A stretch of 64,000 nt of DNA from Methylosinus sp. Sm6 (lineage in GTDB: Bacteria; Pseudomonadota; Alphaproteobacteria; Rhizobiales; Beijerinckiaceae), in assembly GCF_019802345.1 (NCBI RefSeq), contig NZ_JAINDZ010000019.1:34383-98382 (forward strand), read 5' to 3'. Within the stretch, counting starts at the first letter, position 1. Every line of letters starts with the position of its first letter. The notes below the pieces were generated by a model. It was not told the DNA's origin, made no database searches, and was given only the letters and a program-made list of their open reading frames with translations. A program made the translations under genes and the position numbers. Of the stretch, positions 39,066 to 50,200 are shown piece after piece.

Positions 39066-41528
39066 ATGACGATCAGCGACCGCCCGCTCGATATATCCGC
39101 GGCCCGGGCAGCGCGGGGCCTGCTCGACGAGACGCGCCGGGCCCTGGCCGGGCCTTTGGAGACGACGCCGCATCGCTGGACGCCGCGCGACGCCTCCCTC
39201 GCCTTCGCGGCGCTCGCCGGATTCATGGCGCTCGCCGCCGTCTGCTGGGCGGCGAGCGGCGCGGTCGTGCCCTGGGATTCGAAGAATCACTTCTATCCGA
39301 TGTTCCGCTTTCTGGGCCAGGCGCTGCAGAGAGGCGAGCTGCCGCTCTGGAACCCCTATCATTTCGCCGGGCATCCCGCCGTCGCCGATCCCCAATCGCT
39401 CATCTTCACCCCGACCTTCTTCCTGCTGGCGCTGCTGTTCCCCTCGGCCTCGATGCAGAGCTTCGACCTGTTCGTGTTCCTGCATCTGCTGATGGGCGGC
39501 GCCGGCGTGCTGGCGCTGTGCCGGCGGTTCGGCTTCGCGCCGGTCGCGGCGGTCCTGGCCGGCGCGATCTTCATGTTCGGCGGCGTCGCCGCCTCCCGGC
39601 TTCAGCATACGGGGATGATCATCTCCTACAGCTTCTTCCCGCTCGCCCTGTGGCTGCTGGAGGTCATGCTGGAGCGCCCGCTGGTGCGGAACGGCGTGCT
39701 GTTCGGCGTTTTCGCGAGCCTCATGGCCCTCGGACGCGATCAGGTCGCCTATCTCTTCTGCGTCACGCTGATCGCGCGCGTCCTCCATGCCGCAGCGGCC
39801 TCGCGCCGGCCCCTCGCTTTTCTCGCCGAGCGCTGGCCGGCGCTGCTGGCGGCGGGAGCGACGGGCGGGACCATCCTCGCGGTTCCCGTGCTGCTCACCC
39901 TGCAATTTCTGGCGAGCTCCAACCGGCCGGCGATCGCTTTCGGCGTCGCCGCCGCCGGCTCGCTCGCGCCCGTCAATTTCGCCACCATGCTCGCGCCCGA
40001 TATTTTCGGCTCGCTCGGCAAGGGCTACGCCTATTGGGGTCCGGGCTACGACACGATGGCGGCGCCCGACTGGACGGACCGCGCCATCGACTATCTCTTC
40101 ATCGGCACGGCGCCCGTGGCGCTGGGGCTGTGGCACGGGCTCGCCGGCGGCCGCATCTTCGCGCGCGAGGCGCGCTTCATCCATTACATGCTGGCCGGGG
40201 CGCTCATTTACACATTGGGCCGGTGGACGCCGCTGTTCGAGCCGATCTACGATTTCTTCCCCGGGGTCTCGCTGTATCGGCGGCCCGCCGACGCGGCTTT
40301 CGTGCTCAACGCCGGCTTCGCGCTCTCCAGCGGCTATCTGCTGCATCGCTACATCGCGCACGGATCGCCGCGGCCGTTCCAGAAAGCGCCGCGCGGGCTC
40401 GCCCTTGCGCTTCAAGCTTGCGCCTTCGGCGTCGCGCTGGCGCTGCTCCTCGGCGCGCTGGCCTTTTCCGCGGAGACGAAGCATGGGCGCGAGGCGCTCG
40501 TCGCCATCGCCTTTGCGATCGCCGCCGCCGGCGGCGCCGCGCTCGTCCTCGTCTTCGGCGAGCGGCTGGACCGGCGCGCCCTCGCGGCGGCGCTGCTCGT
40601 CGCCGCGACCTGCGGCGAGCTGTTGTGGCGCAACGCCGCCGATCCGCTGAACGCCGAGCCGGCGACGCGCTATTCGATCCTCGGCGAGCCCTCGCCCGCC
40701 GAGCGCCAGGCGGTCGCCGCCCTCGCGCATGAAATGTCCGAGCGCGCCGCCAAGGGCGAACGTCCGCGCGTCGAAATTCTGGGACTGCCCGGCGGCTGGC
40801 AGAACGCCTCGATGATGCTCGGGCTCGAGGACACGATCGGCTATAATCCGCTGCGCATCTCAGATTACGAGCGCGCCATCGGCCCCGGCGACAACGCCGT
40901 CGATCCCGATCTGCGACACTACCCCGCGACCTTCCGCGGCTATCGCTGCATGCTCGCGCGGCTGCTCGGGCTCGATTATCTCGTCCTCGGTCGTCCGCTG
41001 GCGCGCATGCCGCGGCATATGCCGCGGCCGACGGCGACGCCGATTTTCGTCTCCGACCAGATCTACGTCTACAGGCTCGGCCGCCCCGCCGCGCCGCGCG
41101 CCTATTTCGCCTCTCACATCGTCGCCGTCGATTCGGACGAGGCGATCGCCGACGACGAGATCCCCGAGTTCGACAGCTCCCGCGAGGCGCTGGTCGATCG
41201 CGCCGACACGCCCCGGCTGAACGCTGCGCTCTCGGCGCCCGGCGCGGCGGCGCGATCCGAGGTCGCGATCGTCTCCTATGGCGGGGAACGGATCGTCATC
41301 GACGTCGAGGCCGATCGCGACGGCTTGCTCGTTCTGCACGATCTCTATTATCCAGGCTGGGAGGCGCGGGTCGACGGCGCGCCGACCCCGATCGTGAAGG
41401 CGAATATCCTCTTTCGCGGCGTGGCGACGCCGCAGGGGCGCCATCGCGTCGAATTCCTATTTCGGCCGTTTTCGCCCACCAATCTCGCCTCGGCCGCCGC
41501 CTCGCTGGTCGAGGAGGAGGCGAATTAG
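39066..41528 (+). CDS. YfhO-family membrane protein
   Basis: An 820-residue protein with about 12 transmembrane helices in the first 550 residues and a soluble C-terminal domain. It matches the YfhO family: WDSKNHFYPMFRFLGQALQRGELPLWNPYHFAGHP near residues 75-110 and the C-terminal YYPGWEARVDGAPTPIVKANILFRGVATPQGRHRVEF. These are probably GT-C-like glycosyltransferases that decorate envelope polymers; the first extracytoplasmic loop carries acidic residues as expected. The exact sugar donor and acceptor are unknown. Confidence 0.88.
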   Translation: MTISDRPLDISAARAARGLLDETRRALAGPLETTPHRWTPRDASLAFAALAGFMALAAVCWAASGAVVPWDSKNHFYPMFRFLGQALQRGELPLWNPYHFAGHPAVADPQSLIFTPTFFLLALLFPSASMQSFDLFVFLHLLMGGAGVLALCRRFGFAPVAAVLAGAIFMFGGVAASRLQHTGMIISYSFFPLALWLLEVMLERPLVRNGVLFGVFASLMALGRDQVAYLFCVTLIARVLHAAAASRRPLAFLAERWPALLAAGATGGTILAVPVLLTLQFLASSNRPAIAFGVAAAGSLAPVNFATMLAPDIFGSLGKGYAYWGPGYDTMAAPDWTDRAIDYLFIGTAPVALGLWHGLAGGRIFAREARFIHYMLAGALIYTLGRWTPLFEPIYDFFPGVSLYRRPADAAFVLNAGFALSSGYLLHRYIAHGSPRPFQKAPRGLALALQACAFGVALALLLGALAFSAETKHGREALVAIAFAIAAAGGAALVLVFGERLDRRALAAALLVAATCGELLWRNAADPLNAEPATRYSILGEPSPAERQAVAALAHEMSERAAKGERPRVEILGLPGGWQNASMMLGLEDTIGYNPLRISDYERAIGPGDNAVDPDLRHYPATFRGYRCMLARLLGLDYLVLGRPLARMPRHMPRPTATPIFVSDQIYVYRLGRPAAPRAYFASHIVAVDSDEAIADDEIPEFDSSREALVDRADTPRLNAALSAPGAAARSEVAIVSYGGERIVIDVEADRDGLLVLHDLYYPGWEARVDGAPTPIVKANILFRGVATPQGRHRVEFLFRPFSPTNLASAAASLVEEEAN

Positions 41529-41607
41529 AACGCTTTCCATTCGGAACGAAAACGGCTGGAGTGGTCCTCATCTCTCGATTTCGATGCAGCGAGTCCCACG
41601 GCGCATG

Positions 41608-42549
41608 AAAACCTGTCTGCTCGTCGGCTTGGCGATGGCGCTCGCCGGGGCCGGCGGAGCGCTGGCGGAGACGCCGGCGCAAAAGGGCGGCGCCGCTCAT
41701 CCGGCTCGATCGGCTCCCGCGGCGGACGAAGCGCGCGAGCCCCCGGCGACCTTGCGGCTCAGCGCCGTGCTGACCGCGGGCGACAGAGCGCCCGTGCGCA
41801 GCGGACTGGTCTGGCGGATATTCGAGGAGGCTCCGGGCGGCGACGGCGCGCGCAAGCTGGTCGCCGAAACCAGGGAAGCCGCGCCCACGCAGCCGCTGCC
41901 GGACGGCGTCTATATCGTTCACGCCGCTTTCGGCCTCGCCGGGGCGACGCGGCGCGTCGTGATCGAGGGCGCCAATGTCAGCGAGCGGCTGGTGCTGAAC
42001 GCCGGCGGACTGAAGCTGATCGACACGCTCGGCGAGACGCCGATTCCGGCGCAGCGACTGTCGATCTCGATCTTCGTGCCGGAGCGCGGGAACTCGGAAG
42101 CGAAGCTGGTGCTCGCCAATGCGCGCGCGGGCGAGGTGCTGTGCCTTCCGGAAGGCGCCTATCACATCGTCTCCACCCTGCTCGACACCTCGCAAGGGTC
42201 GCAGGGCGACAACAACGCCACCATTTCCGTCGTGAACGCCGATCTGCGCGTCACGGCGGGCAGGCTGATCGAGGCGACCTTGCGCCATCGCGCGGCGACC
42301 ATGACGCTGAAGCTCGTCAATCAGCCGGGCGGCGAGGCGCTGGCCAACACGTCGTTTTCGGTGCTGACGCCAGGCGGCGACGTCATTCGCGAATTGATCG
42401 GCGCGTTTCCGTCGCTGGTGCTGGCGGAGGGCGAGTATGTCGCCATCGCCCGCCGCGAGGGCAAGACCTATCAGACGACCTTCAAGGTGCAGACGACGCA
42501 GGATCGCGACGTCGAGATCCTGACCCAGGCGGAATCGGAACTGCGCTAA
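41608..42549 (+). CDS. exported protein of unknown function
   Basis: A 313-residue protein with a Sec signal peptide (MKTCLLVGLAMALAGAGGALAE). The mature part is rich in beta strands and seems to hold three similar modules (LSAVLTAGDRAPVRSGLVWRIFEE; LSISIFVPERGNSEAKLVLANARAG; MTLKLVNQPGGEALANTSFSVLTPGG), each like an Ig/carboxypeptidase-regulatory fold with a DGVYIVHA / EGAYHIVS / EGEYVAIAR turn. I do not recognise a family. It follows the YfhO gene by 79 bases and may be cotranscribed. Confidence 0.75.
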   Translation, partial: KTCLLVGLAMALAGAGGALAETPAQKGGAAHPARSAPAADEAREPPATLRLSAVLTAGDRAPVRSGLVWRIFEEAPGGDGARKLVAETREAAPTQPLPDGVYIVHAAFGLAGATRRVVIEGANVSERLVLNAGGLKLIDTLGETPIPAQRLSISIFVPERGNSEAKLVLANARAGEVLCLPEGAYHIVSTLLDTSQGSQGDNNATISVVNADLRVTAGRLIEATLRHRAATMTLKLVNQPGGEALANTSFSVLTPGGDVIRELIGAFPSLVLAEGEYVAIARREGKTYQTTFKVQTTQDRDVEILTQAESELR

Positions 42550-42570
42550 AATCCCTTCAAACGCAAAATG

Positions 42571-42598
42571 CGCGGACGACTCCTCGAAGTCGTCCGCG
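42571..42598. terminator. bidirectional hairpin between convergent genes
   Basis: CGCGGACGACT-CCTCGA-AGTCGTCCGCG is a perfect 11-bp stem between the exported-protein and porin genes. A short T-run (CATTTTGCG) follows on the minus strand only. Confidence 0.65.
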
Positions 42599-42630
42599 GC
42601 CGTTCTCGTGCAGCCGTCTCGGCCCGCGGG

Positions 42631-43962
42631 TCAGCGCAGGGTGAACGGAATGATCGCGTCGAAGCCGAAGGTCACCTGCGTGCCGCGGGTGCCATTGACG
42701 AAAGGCGTCGTGTTGTTGAGCGACGTGTCGTAGCGGATCTCCGGCCGCAGGATCAGGCCGGTGATGATCGGGTTCTTCGGCACCTCGGGGGTGATGGTGA
42801 CGCCGAGCGTCGCCTCGAGATAGGTGGTCGGCGGCGCGGTGATCAGGCTCGGCGTGGGGAAGCCGTGCTGGAGATTGGCGAAATCGACCGAACTCGGGTA
42901 GCCGGCGACGAAGAAGCCGTTGTTGTCGCGCCAGATTTCGAGGCGGCCGCCGATCTTGAAGATGTCGTTGATCTTATAGGTCGCATATTGCGCGACGCCA
43001 TAGCCCTCGACGCCGCGGCCGCGGCCCGTGAACGGATCGACATTGCCGCCATCGTCACGGATATAGTTCAGATCCGTGATGAAGGTGAGATCCTCGGTCG
43101 CCTTCCAGGTGACGACCATGTCGTTGAGATAGCGCAGCGTGCTGTTCGGATCACAGCCGCAGACGACTGGCGTGTTCGGCCAGCCGACTCCCCACGGGTC
43201 GAGCTGCTTGGGATTCTCCGGGCCGATGTGTGTCGTAGCGAGGACAGTCAGCTCGCCGTCGAACAGGTTGAGCCCGACGCCGCCATGGAAGGAGGCGGAG
43301 TTGTTGTTGTCGCCCGGCCAGCCGATGCTGGTGTTCACGCCCGTCGTCACGCCCGCATAGATGTCGAGCCAGGGCAGCGCATGGCTGATCGTCATGACGC
43401 CGGTGTGCTTCAGCGGAATGCCGAAGTTGAAGATGTAGGAGTGTGAATAGAAGACGTTGTCCGGCGCGGTGATGAGCTCGGCGCCCTCGAGCGTCACGAA
43501 CTGGCCGACCTTCACGTCGACGCCGCCCTCGAACAGGACCGGGAAATGCGCGATGGCGAATGCTTCGACGATGTCGAGCTGCGTGCGGTCGCGGATCACA
43601 TAATCGAGCTCGCCGAGGAAATGCGTGTAGCGGGCGTCGGAGCCCACCATTCCCTGCACCTTGAAGCCGTAGTCGAAGCCGGTCGCCTTCGGGTCCAGCG
43701 GACGCTGAATGGTCAGAACGCCCTGATTGAACAGCGGGCCGGTGCGGTCCGTGAACAGGTGGCCGAAGTTGAAGTCGTTGATGTGGTTGCTGAAGTTGGG
43801 CGTGATGCCGCCGCTCAGCCAGCCGGTGACAGTGAGCGTGTCGGTCCAGACGGGCGGAGGCGGCGGGGGCAGCGCGGCCTTCTTCGTCGCGAGGTCGGCG
43901 GCGAATGCGGCATTGGCGAAGAGCGCGGCGGCCGCGACTCCCGTCAAAAGCGTCAATTTCAT
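42631..43962 (-). CDS. outer-membrane beta-barrel porin (OmpL/BBP2-like)
   Basis: A 443-residue outer-membrane protein with a signal peptide ending NAAFA-A, a Pro-rich linker (ALPPPPPPVW) and a barrel of alternating hydrophobic strands ending in Phe-Thr-Leu-Arg (FGFDAIIPFTLR). It matches the putative beta-barrel porin 2 family (TVTGWLSGGITPNFSNH, GVLTIQRPLDPKATGFDYGFKVQG, QFVTLEGAELITAPDNVFYSHSY). The cargo is unknown. The 239 bases before it, shared with the 3' end of the giant gene, must contain its promoter, but I see no clear operator. Confidence 0.87.
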   Translation of the reverse strand: MKLTLLTGVAAAALFANAAFAADLATKKAALPPPPPPVWTDTLTVTGWLSGGITPNFSNHINDFNFGHLFTDRTGPLFNQGVLTIQRPLDPKATGFDYGFKVQGMVGSDARYTHFLGELDYVIRDRTQLDIVEAFAIAHFPVLFEGGVDVKVGQFVTLEGAELITAPDNVFYSHSYIFNFGIPLKHTGVMTISHALPWLDIYAGVTTGVNTSIGWPGDNNNSASFHGGVGLNLFDGELTVLATTHIGPENPKQLDPWGVGWPNTPVVCGCDPNSTLRYLNDMVVTWKATEDLTFITDLNYIRDDGGNVDPFTGRGRGVEGYGVAQYATYKINDIFKIGGRLEIWRDNNGFFVAGYPSSVDFANLQHGFPTPSLITAPPTTYLEATLGVTITPEVPKNPIITGLILRPEIRYDTSLNNTTPFVNGTRGTQVTFGFDAIIPFTLR

Positions 43963-44201
43963 GATTCGGCTCCCGAGGTGGAATCTTTCTTCACAGGAAC
44001 TGTGTCAGACGCGACTGGATCAGTTCAAGCCGAACAGGGGAGCAAATGCCTATCGAATATGCATAAAGGGCATGCCCAAGCGTTTTCTCGCGCGCAGTGG
44101 CGAAAATGTCACATTTCTGGCAGCTTTCAGACAAACACGACAATCGGCCACAAAAACGTATGATTGCCGCCAAATTATTCGTTCGCGCGCCGCCGGACCG
44201 C

Positions 44202-47200
44202 TTACTCGAAGCGGCCCGAGGCATGGCCGAGCATGGTGTAGACCTTGCCCGCGTCGGAGATCAGATAGCCGCGGGTCAGCGCGCCATCGCGGTCGCTGCG
44301 GCCGGTCTCCATCAGAAGCCGCTCGAACTCCTGGATGTAATGATCGACCGTGGCGCGGAACTCCGCGTCCACGCGGCAGCGTCGGCGGATCTCCTCGAAG
44401 GTCTGCTGGCCCTGCGGCGTGTAGAGCCGGCGCCCGAAGGGCGCCTTCTCGCCGCGTTGAAAGCGCTCCCAGAGATCCGTCACCGCCGCCTGATCGACCA
44501 TTCGCGCGATGTCGAGCGTGAGGCTGTCCAACGCGCCGCTCGGCTTGTTCCGCGCCGGCGCGCCATGGGAGCGCGGCGCCGGGGGCTCGTCGCGCGAGGC
44601 GCGCGCCAGCAGATCGGACAGCCAGCCTCCTTCCGCGGGCTCGGCGCGGGGGGGCGGGGCCGGTTGCGGCGGAATGGCGCGCGCGCGGACCGCGTCCTCG
44701 CGAGGACGCTGCGGGGCGCCCCAGGAGGATTCGGCCTGCCGCGGCGGCGGGGGCGGCGGCGGAGCGGCCACGACGGCCGGGGCCGCCTCATAGGTCCGGC
44801 GCGCAGCGGCGGGCGGCGGCGCGGCGGCCGGCCCGGGCTCGGCGATGTCATAGACGCGGCCCGAGCGCGCCACGATGTCGGTGAGCTCGTTGAGCGCCTT
44901 CACCTGCTCGCCCACGACGCGCCGCAGCGCGGCGGCCTGCTCGGCGGTCTCGCGCGGCAGGTCCTGGGCGCCGCGGCGAACCTCGTCCCGCGTCGTTTCC
45001 AGCTCGCGCCGAATCTCGAGCGACATCCCGCGCATCTCCGCGGCCGCGGCGTTGAACTTCTCGGTCGCCTCGCCGAAGATCCGCGTCAGCTCCTCGTTCG
45101 CCTGATCATAGGCCGCGCGCAGGGCGGCCGAGGTCTGCTCGCTTTCGCGCGCGGCGGTCTCGCGCACGGCGGCGAAACGCTCGTCCACGAGGTCGGCCGT
45201 CTCCCGGGTCGATTCGGCGAGAAGCCCGCCCACGGCGCGGGCGCGCTCCTCCACGCGGCGGAAACTGTCGTCGACGAGGCCGGTGAAGGTCGAGATCGCG
45301 CCTTCGAAGTCCTCGCGCTTGTCCTCGACGAGGCCGACGAGGCCCTCGAGCGAGCGGCGGCGCGCCTCCAGCGCCTGATCGAGCTGCTGCTGGCTCACGG
45401 CGAGCTTGTCGACGCTCTCCGTCAGCGTCTGCCGATGGCTCTCCATTGCGCCGACGATCTCCTGGGCCTCGCCGATCGCCCCGCCCGACAAGTCGCCGAG
45501 CTGGGCGATTTGCGTCGACACCTCGCCGATCGCGCCCTGGAAATCGCGCAAGCGGCCGGAGAGCTCCGACTCCAGCCCCTCGAGATTGGCTCCCGCCTGA
45601 TCGATGATCGTCTGCAGAGAGGCGTTGGTCGCGCCGAGCCGATCGAGCACGTCGGGCAGCTCCTTGCGCAGCTTCTCGTTGACCGAGAGCAGCGCGCGCA
45701 CCGACCCGTCCGCGCCGGCTTCCAGCGCCGTCCTCAGCTCATTCGTCGACTGCTCGATGGACTGGGTGATCTCGGCGCGCTTCTCGCCGAGATGCTGCAC
45801 GATGGACGCGCCGCGGGTCTCGATCGCATGGGCGACGAGTTCGCCGACATTGGCGAGCTCGCGCGTGACCTCGCCTCCGCGCTCGCCGAGCGAGGTCTGG
45901 ATCTGCGCCAGCCTATCGTCCAGCGTCGAGCTGATCTCGCCGACGCGCTGCGTCAGCGCCTCGCCCAGATCGCCGGTGCGCGCATGCAGCGTCGTATCGA
46001 GGTCGCGCTTGGCCGCCGTCAGCGTCGCGTTGATTTCCGAGATGCGGGCGCCGATGGTCTCGACCACGAGGCGCGAGCGCTCGCCGATCTCGGTCGAGAC
46101 GGCGTCGAGCCGACCGACCACATTGTTCTCGAACACGCCGATGCGATTGTCGAGCGTGCCGGCGATCTCCTCGGCCCGCCCGCCCAGCGCGGCGTTGATC
46201 TCCTCAGCCTTGGTCGACAGCGTGTCGGCGAGCTGCGTCGAGCGCTCGAGCAATACCGCGTCGATCTCCTTGACCTTCTCGTCGAGCGAGCGGATCACCT
46301 CGCGGCCGCCGTCGCCCATCGAGCGGGCGACTTCGACGGCATGGCGCGAAAGCGTGTCCTGGAAGCTCTTGCTGGCCGAGGAGAGGCCCGCATCGATGCG
46401 CTCCACCAGCCCATCCATGCGGTCGACCGCCTCGCGCGTCCGCTCGTTGGACACGGCTTCGAAGGTTTCGATCTTCGACGCCATGGCGCCGGCGATCTCC
46501 TCCGCCCGAACGCCCAGCTGCTCGACGAGCGTGGCTCCGTCCTTCACGATCGTCCTGTCGACGACGACGAGCTGCCGCTTGACCGACTCCGACAGGCTCT
46601 TCGACTGCTCGGAGAGACGCCCGGCCAGCGCGTCCGATTGTTCGGAGAGGCGAGCGACCAGCTCGCCGCCGCCTTCGCCGATGGCGCGCTCCACAGATGC
46701 GAAACGCTGCTCGACGTTCTCGGACAGCCGCTGCGTCTGCTCGGCGAGACGCAAGGCCAGAACTTCGGACTGTTCGGAAAGGCGCGACACGAGCTCGCCG
46801 CCGCCCTCGCCGATGGCGCGCTCCACCGCGGCGAGCCGCTGATCCATGTCCTCGGAGAGACGCTGCGTCTGCTCGCCGATCTGCGCGGACAGCGCTTCCG
46901 ACTGTTCGGAGAGACGCGCGACCAGCGCGCCGCCGCCTTCGACGAGCGCGCGGTCCACCTCGACCAGCTGCCGCTCCATGTCCTCGGACAGCCGCTGCGA
47001 CTGCTCGCCCAGCCGCGCGGAAAGCGCTTCGGACTGTTCGGAGAAGCGCGCGACGAGGTCGCCGCCGCCCTCGCCGATCGCGCGGTCGACTTCGGCCAGC
47101 TGCCGTTCCATATCCTCGGAGAGGCGCTGCGATTGCTCGCCGATCCGTGCGGAGAGCGCGTCCGAGCGCTCGGCGAGGCGCGTGACCAGCGCGCCGCCGC

Positions 47201-50200
47201 CCTCGACGATGGTGCGATCCACCGCGACGAGCCGCTGGCCGAGCTGCTCCGTCAGCCGCTGCGACTGCTCGCCGATGCGGACGGAGAGCTGCGCGCTCTC
47301 CTCCTGCAGCGTCGCCTCGAAGGCGGCGATCTGCTCGCAGACGCCGCGCGCGATCTGGTCGCCGCCGGCGGCGAGCGCCGCAGCGACCTCCTCGCCATGG
47401 CCGAGCACCGTCGTCTCGAAGGCGGCGATGCGCTCGGCCAGCGCTTCGTCGACGCGCTCGCCCTGCGTCGAAATCGCGAGCACCGCCTCGCCGGCCGTGA
47501 TTGCGAAGCGCTCCTGCAGCGTGGCGGACTGCTCGGCGAGGGCGCCCGCCAGATCGGCGACGCCCTGCTCGAGGCCGGCGCGCAGATCGGCGCCGCCCGT
47601 CGCGAACACGTCCTCGGCCCGCTTCTGCGCGTCCGCCAGCGACCGCGACGCTTCCGCCGTCGCCTTCTCCAGCGCGTCCAGCCGAACGGTCAGCGCGCCG
47701 TCGACCTTCTCCGCCTGCTCCGAGACGGCGGCGGTCACCTCGCCGGCCTGGCGCGACACCTGCTCCTCGAAGGCCGTCAGGCGCTCGGAGAGCACAGCGG
47801 CTATCTTCTCCGAATGCTCGGCGACGCGTGTCGCCACCTCGTCGCCATGGCGCACCACTGTCTCCTCGAAGGCGGCGAGGCCCTGCGAGAGATAGGCGCC
47901 GATGTCGTCGCCGCGCTCCACCAGCCGCGAGACCGTCTCGTCGCCGCGCGCGACGACGCGCTCCTCGAAGGCCGCGAGCCCCTCGGTCATCACGGCGCCG
48001 ATACGCTCTCCGCCCTCGGAGAGGCGCTGGGCCGTCTCCTCGCTCTGGCGGGCGATCTGCTCGCCGAGCGCCGCGAACTCGCCGGCGACCGAGACGGTGA
48101 GACGCGCGCCATGCTCGGCGAGACGCGCCACGGCGGCCTCGCTCTGCTGGGCGACTCGCCGCTCGAAAGTGGCGACGCCGTCGGATACGGCGGAGCCGAC
48201 GCGCTCGCCCTCCTCGACGAGCCGCGCCGCGAGATCGTCGCCGCGGCGCAGAACCTGATCCTCGAAAGCCGAGAGCCCGTCCGCCACCGCGCCGCTCACC
48301 TTGTCGCCATGCGTGACCAGCCGGCCGACGACGCGCTCGCCATGGTCGATGACCCGCGCCTCGAAGGCGGCGAGGCCTTCGGACACGGCGGAGCCGATGG
48401 CGTCGCCCTGCGCGACGAGGCGCTGGGTAGCTTCCTCGCTGCGGTCGAGGACGCGCGCCTCGAAGGCCGCGAGCCCATCGCTGACGAGGGCGCCGATGGC
48501 GTCGCCATGCTCGACGAGCCGGGACGCGACCTCGTCGCTGTGGCCGACGACGCGCGCCTCGAAGGCCGCGAGACCTTCGGAGACCACGGCGCCGATCGCC
48601 TCCCCCTGAGCCGCGAGCCGCGCCGCGGCCTCGCCACTGCTCTCGGCGACGCGCGCCTCGAATTTGGCGAAGCCTTTCGAGACGACCGAGCCGATCGTCT
48701 CGCCATGAGCCGCGAGCTTCTCGGCGATATCCTCGCTGTGGTCGGCGACCCGGCTCTGAAAGGCGGCGAGGCCTTCCGCCACGGCCGCCCCGAGCGCCTC
48801 GCCCTGAGCGGCGAGCCGCGCCGACGCCTCTTCGCTGCGCCCGGCCACGCGCTCCTCGAATTTGGCGAACCCCTCCTCGACGACCGACCCGATCGACTCG
48901 GACTGGGCGGCGATCCGGCTCGCAATGTCCTCGCTGTGCGCGACGACTCGTTCCTCGAAGGCGGAGAGCCCGTCCGTCACCATCGCGCCGATCGCGTCGC
49001 CATGGGCGACGAGCCGGCTCGCCACCTCGTCGCTGTGGCCGAGGACGCGCTCCTCGAACGCCGTGAGCCCGTCCGACAGCGTCGAGCCGATCGCATCGCC
49101 ATGGGCGGTGAGGCGCGTGGCGACCTGCTCGCTCTGCGAGACGACGCGGCGCTCGAAGGCGGCGAGCCCCTCCGCCACCGACGCCCCGATCGTCTGACCA
49201 TGCTGGAGCAGCCGCGAGGTCGCCGCCTCGCCCTGGCCGACGACGTGCCGCTCGAAGGCCGACAGCCCCTCGGCGAGCATCGCGCCGATCGCATCGCCGT
49301 GAGCGACGAGGCGGCTCGCCGCTTCCTCGCTGTGGCCGGCGACGCGCTCCTCGAAAGCCGCGAGCCCCTCGGACACGGCCGCTCCGACCGTCTCGCCCTG
49401 CGCGGCCAGCCGCGCGGCCAGCTGCTCGCCCTGCTCGGCGACACGCCGCTCGAAGCTCTCGAGCCCTTTCGACACCTCCTCGCCGATCGACTCGCCCTGG
49501 ACGACGAGGCGCGAAACCGCCCGTTCGCCGCGGTCGACGACGTTCTTCTCGAAAGCCGAAAATCCCTCTGACAGGCCGGCGCCGATGGCCTCGCCATGGG
49601 CGACGAGACGGTTCGCCACCTCGTCGCTGTGGCCGACGACAAGCTCCTCGAAAGCCGCGAGCCCGTCCGACAGCGTGGAGCCGATTGTCTCCCCCTGCGC
49701 GGCGAGGCGCGCCGCCACCGCGTCGCTTCGCTCGACGACATGCTTTTCGAATGAGGCGAGGCTGTCCGTCAAAATCGCGCCGACGGCCTCGCCGCGAGCC
49801 GCAAGGCGATTCGCCGCCTCCTCGGTGGGGATGGCGACGCGCTCCTCGAAGGCCGCGACGCTCTCGGAAACCGTGGAGCCGATGCGCTCTCCCTGCTCGA
49901 TCAAGCGGGCCGCGGCGTCCTCGCCGAGGCGAAGCGCCAGATCCTCGAACTGCTGCACGCCCTGCGCCATGATCGCGGCGAACGCCTCGCCACGAGCGCC
50001 GACGCGCTGCTCCGTCTCCTCGCTCTGCGCGGCGACGCGGGCGTCGAACTCCGCGAGGCTGCGCGTCACCGTCTCACCCAGGCGCTCGCTGTGCTCGGCG
50101 ACGCGCTCGGCCGCGGAGCCGCCATGGCGAGCCACGCTCTCCTCGAATGCGGAGAGCCGCTCGGCGAGCGTTTCATTGATCCGGTCGCCATGTGTGGCGA

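Noticed and set aside
44097..49571. Very long plus-strand open frame (about 1820 codons) opposite the giant polar gene
   Set aside because: It is the antisense of the tandem repeats. The minus frame has a ribosome site, membrane helices and regular hendecads; the plus frame is open only because GC-rich repeats lack stops.
47688..50162. Regular 99-base direct repeats that could suggest a CRISPR array
   Set aside because: The whole unit repeats with no unique spacers, the reading frame is kept throughout, and no cas genes are near.
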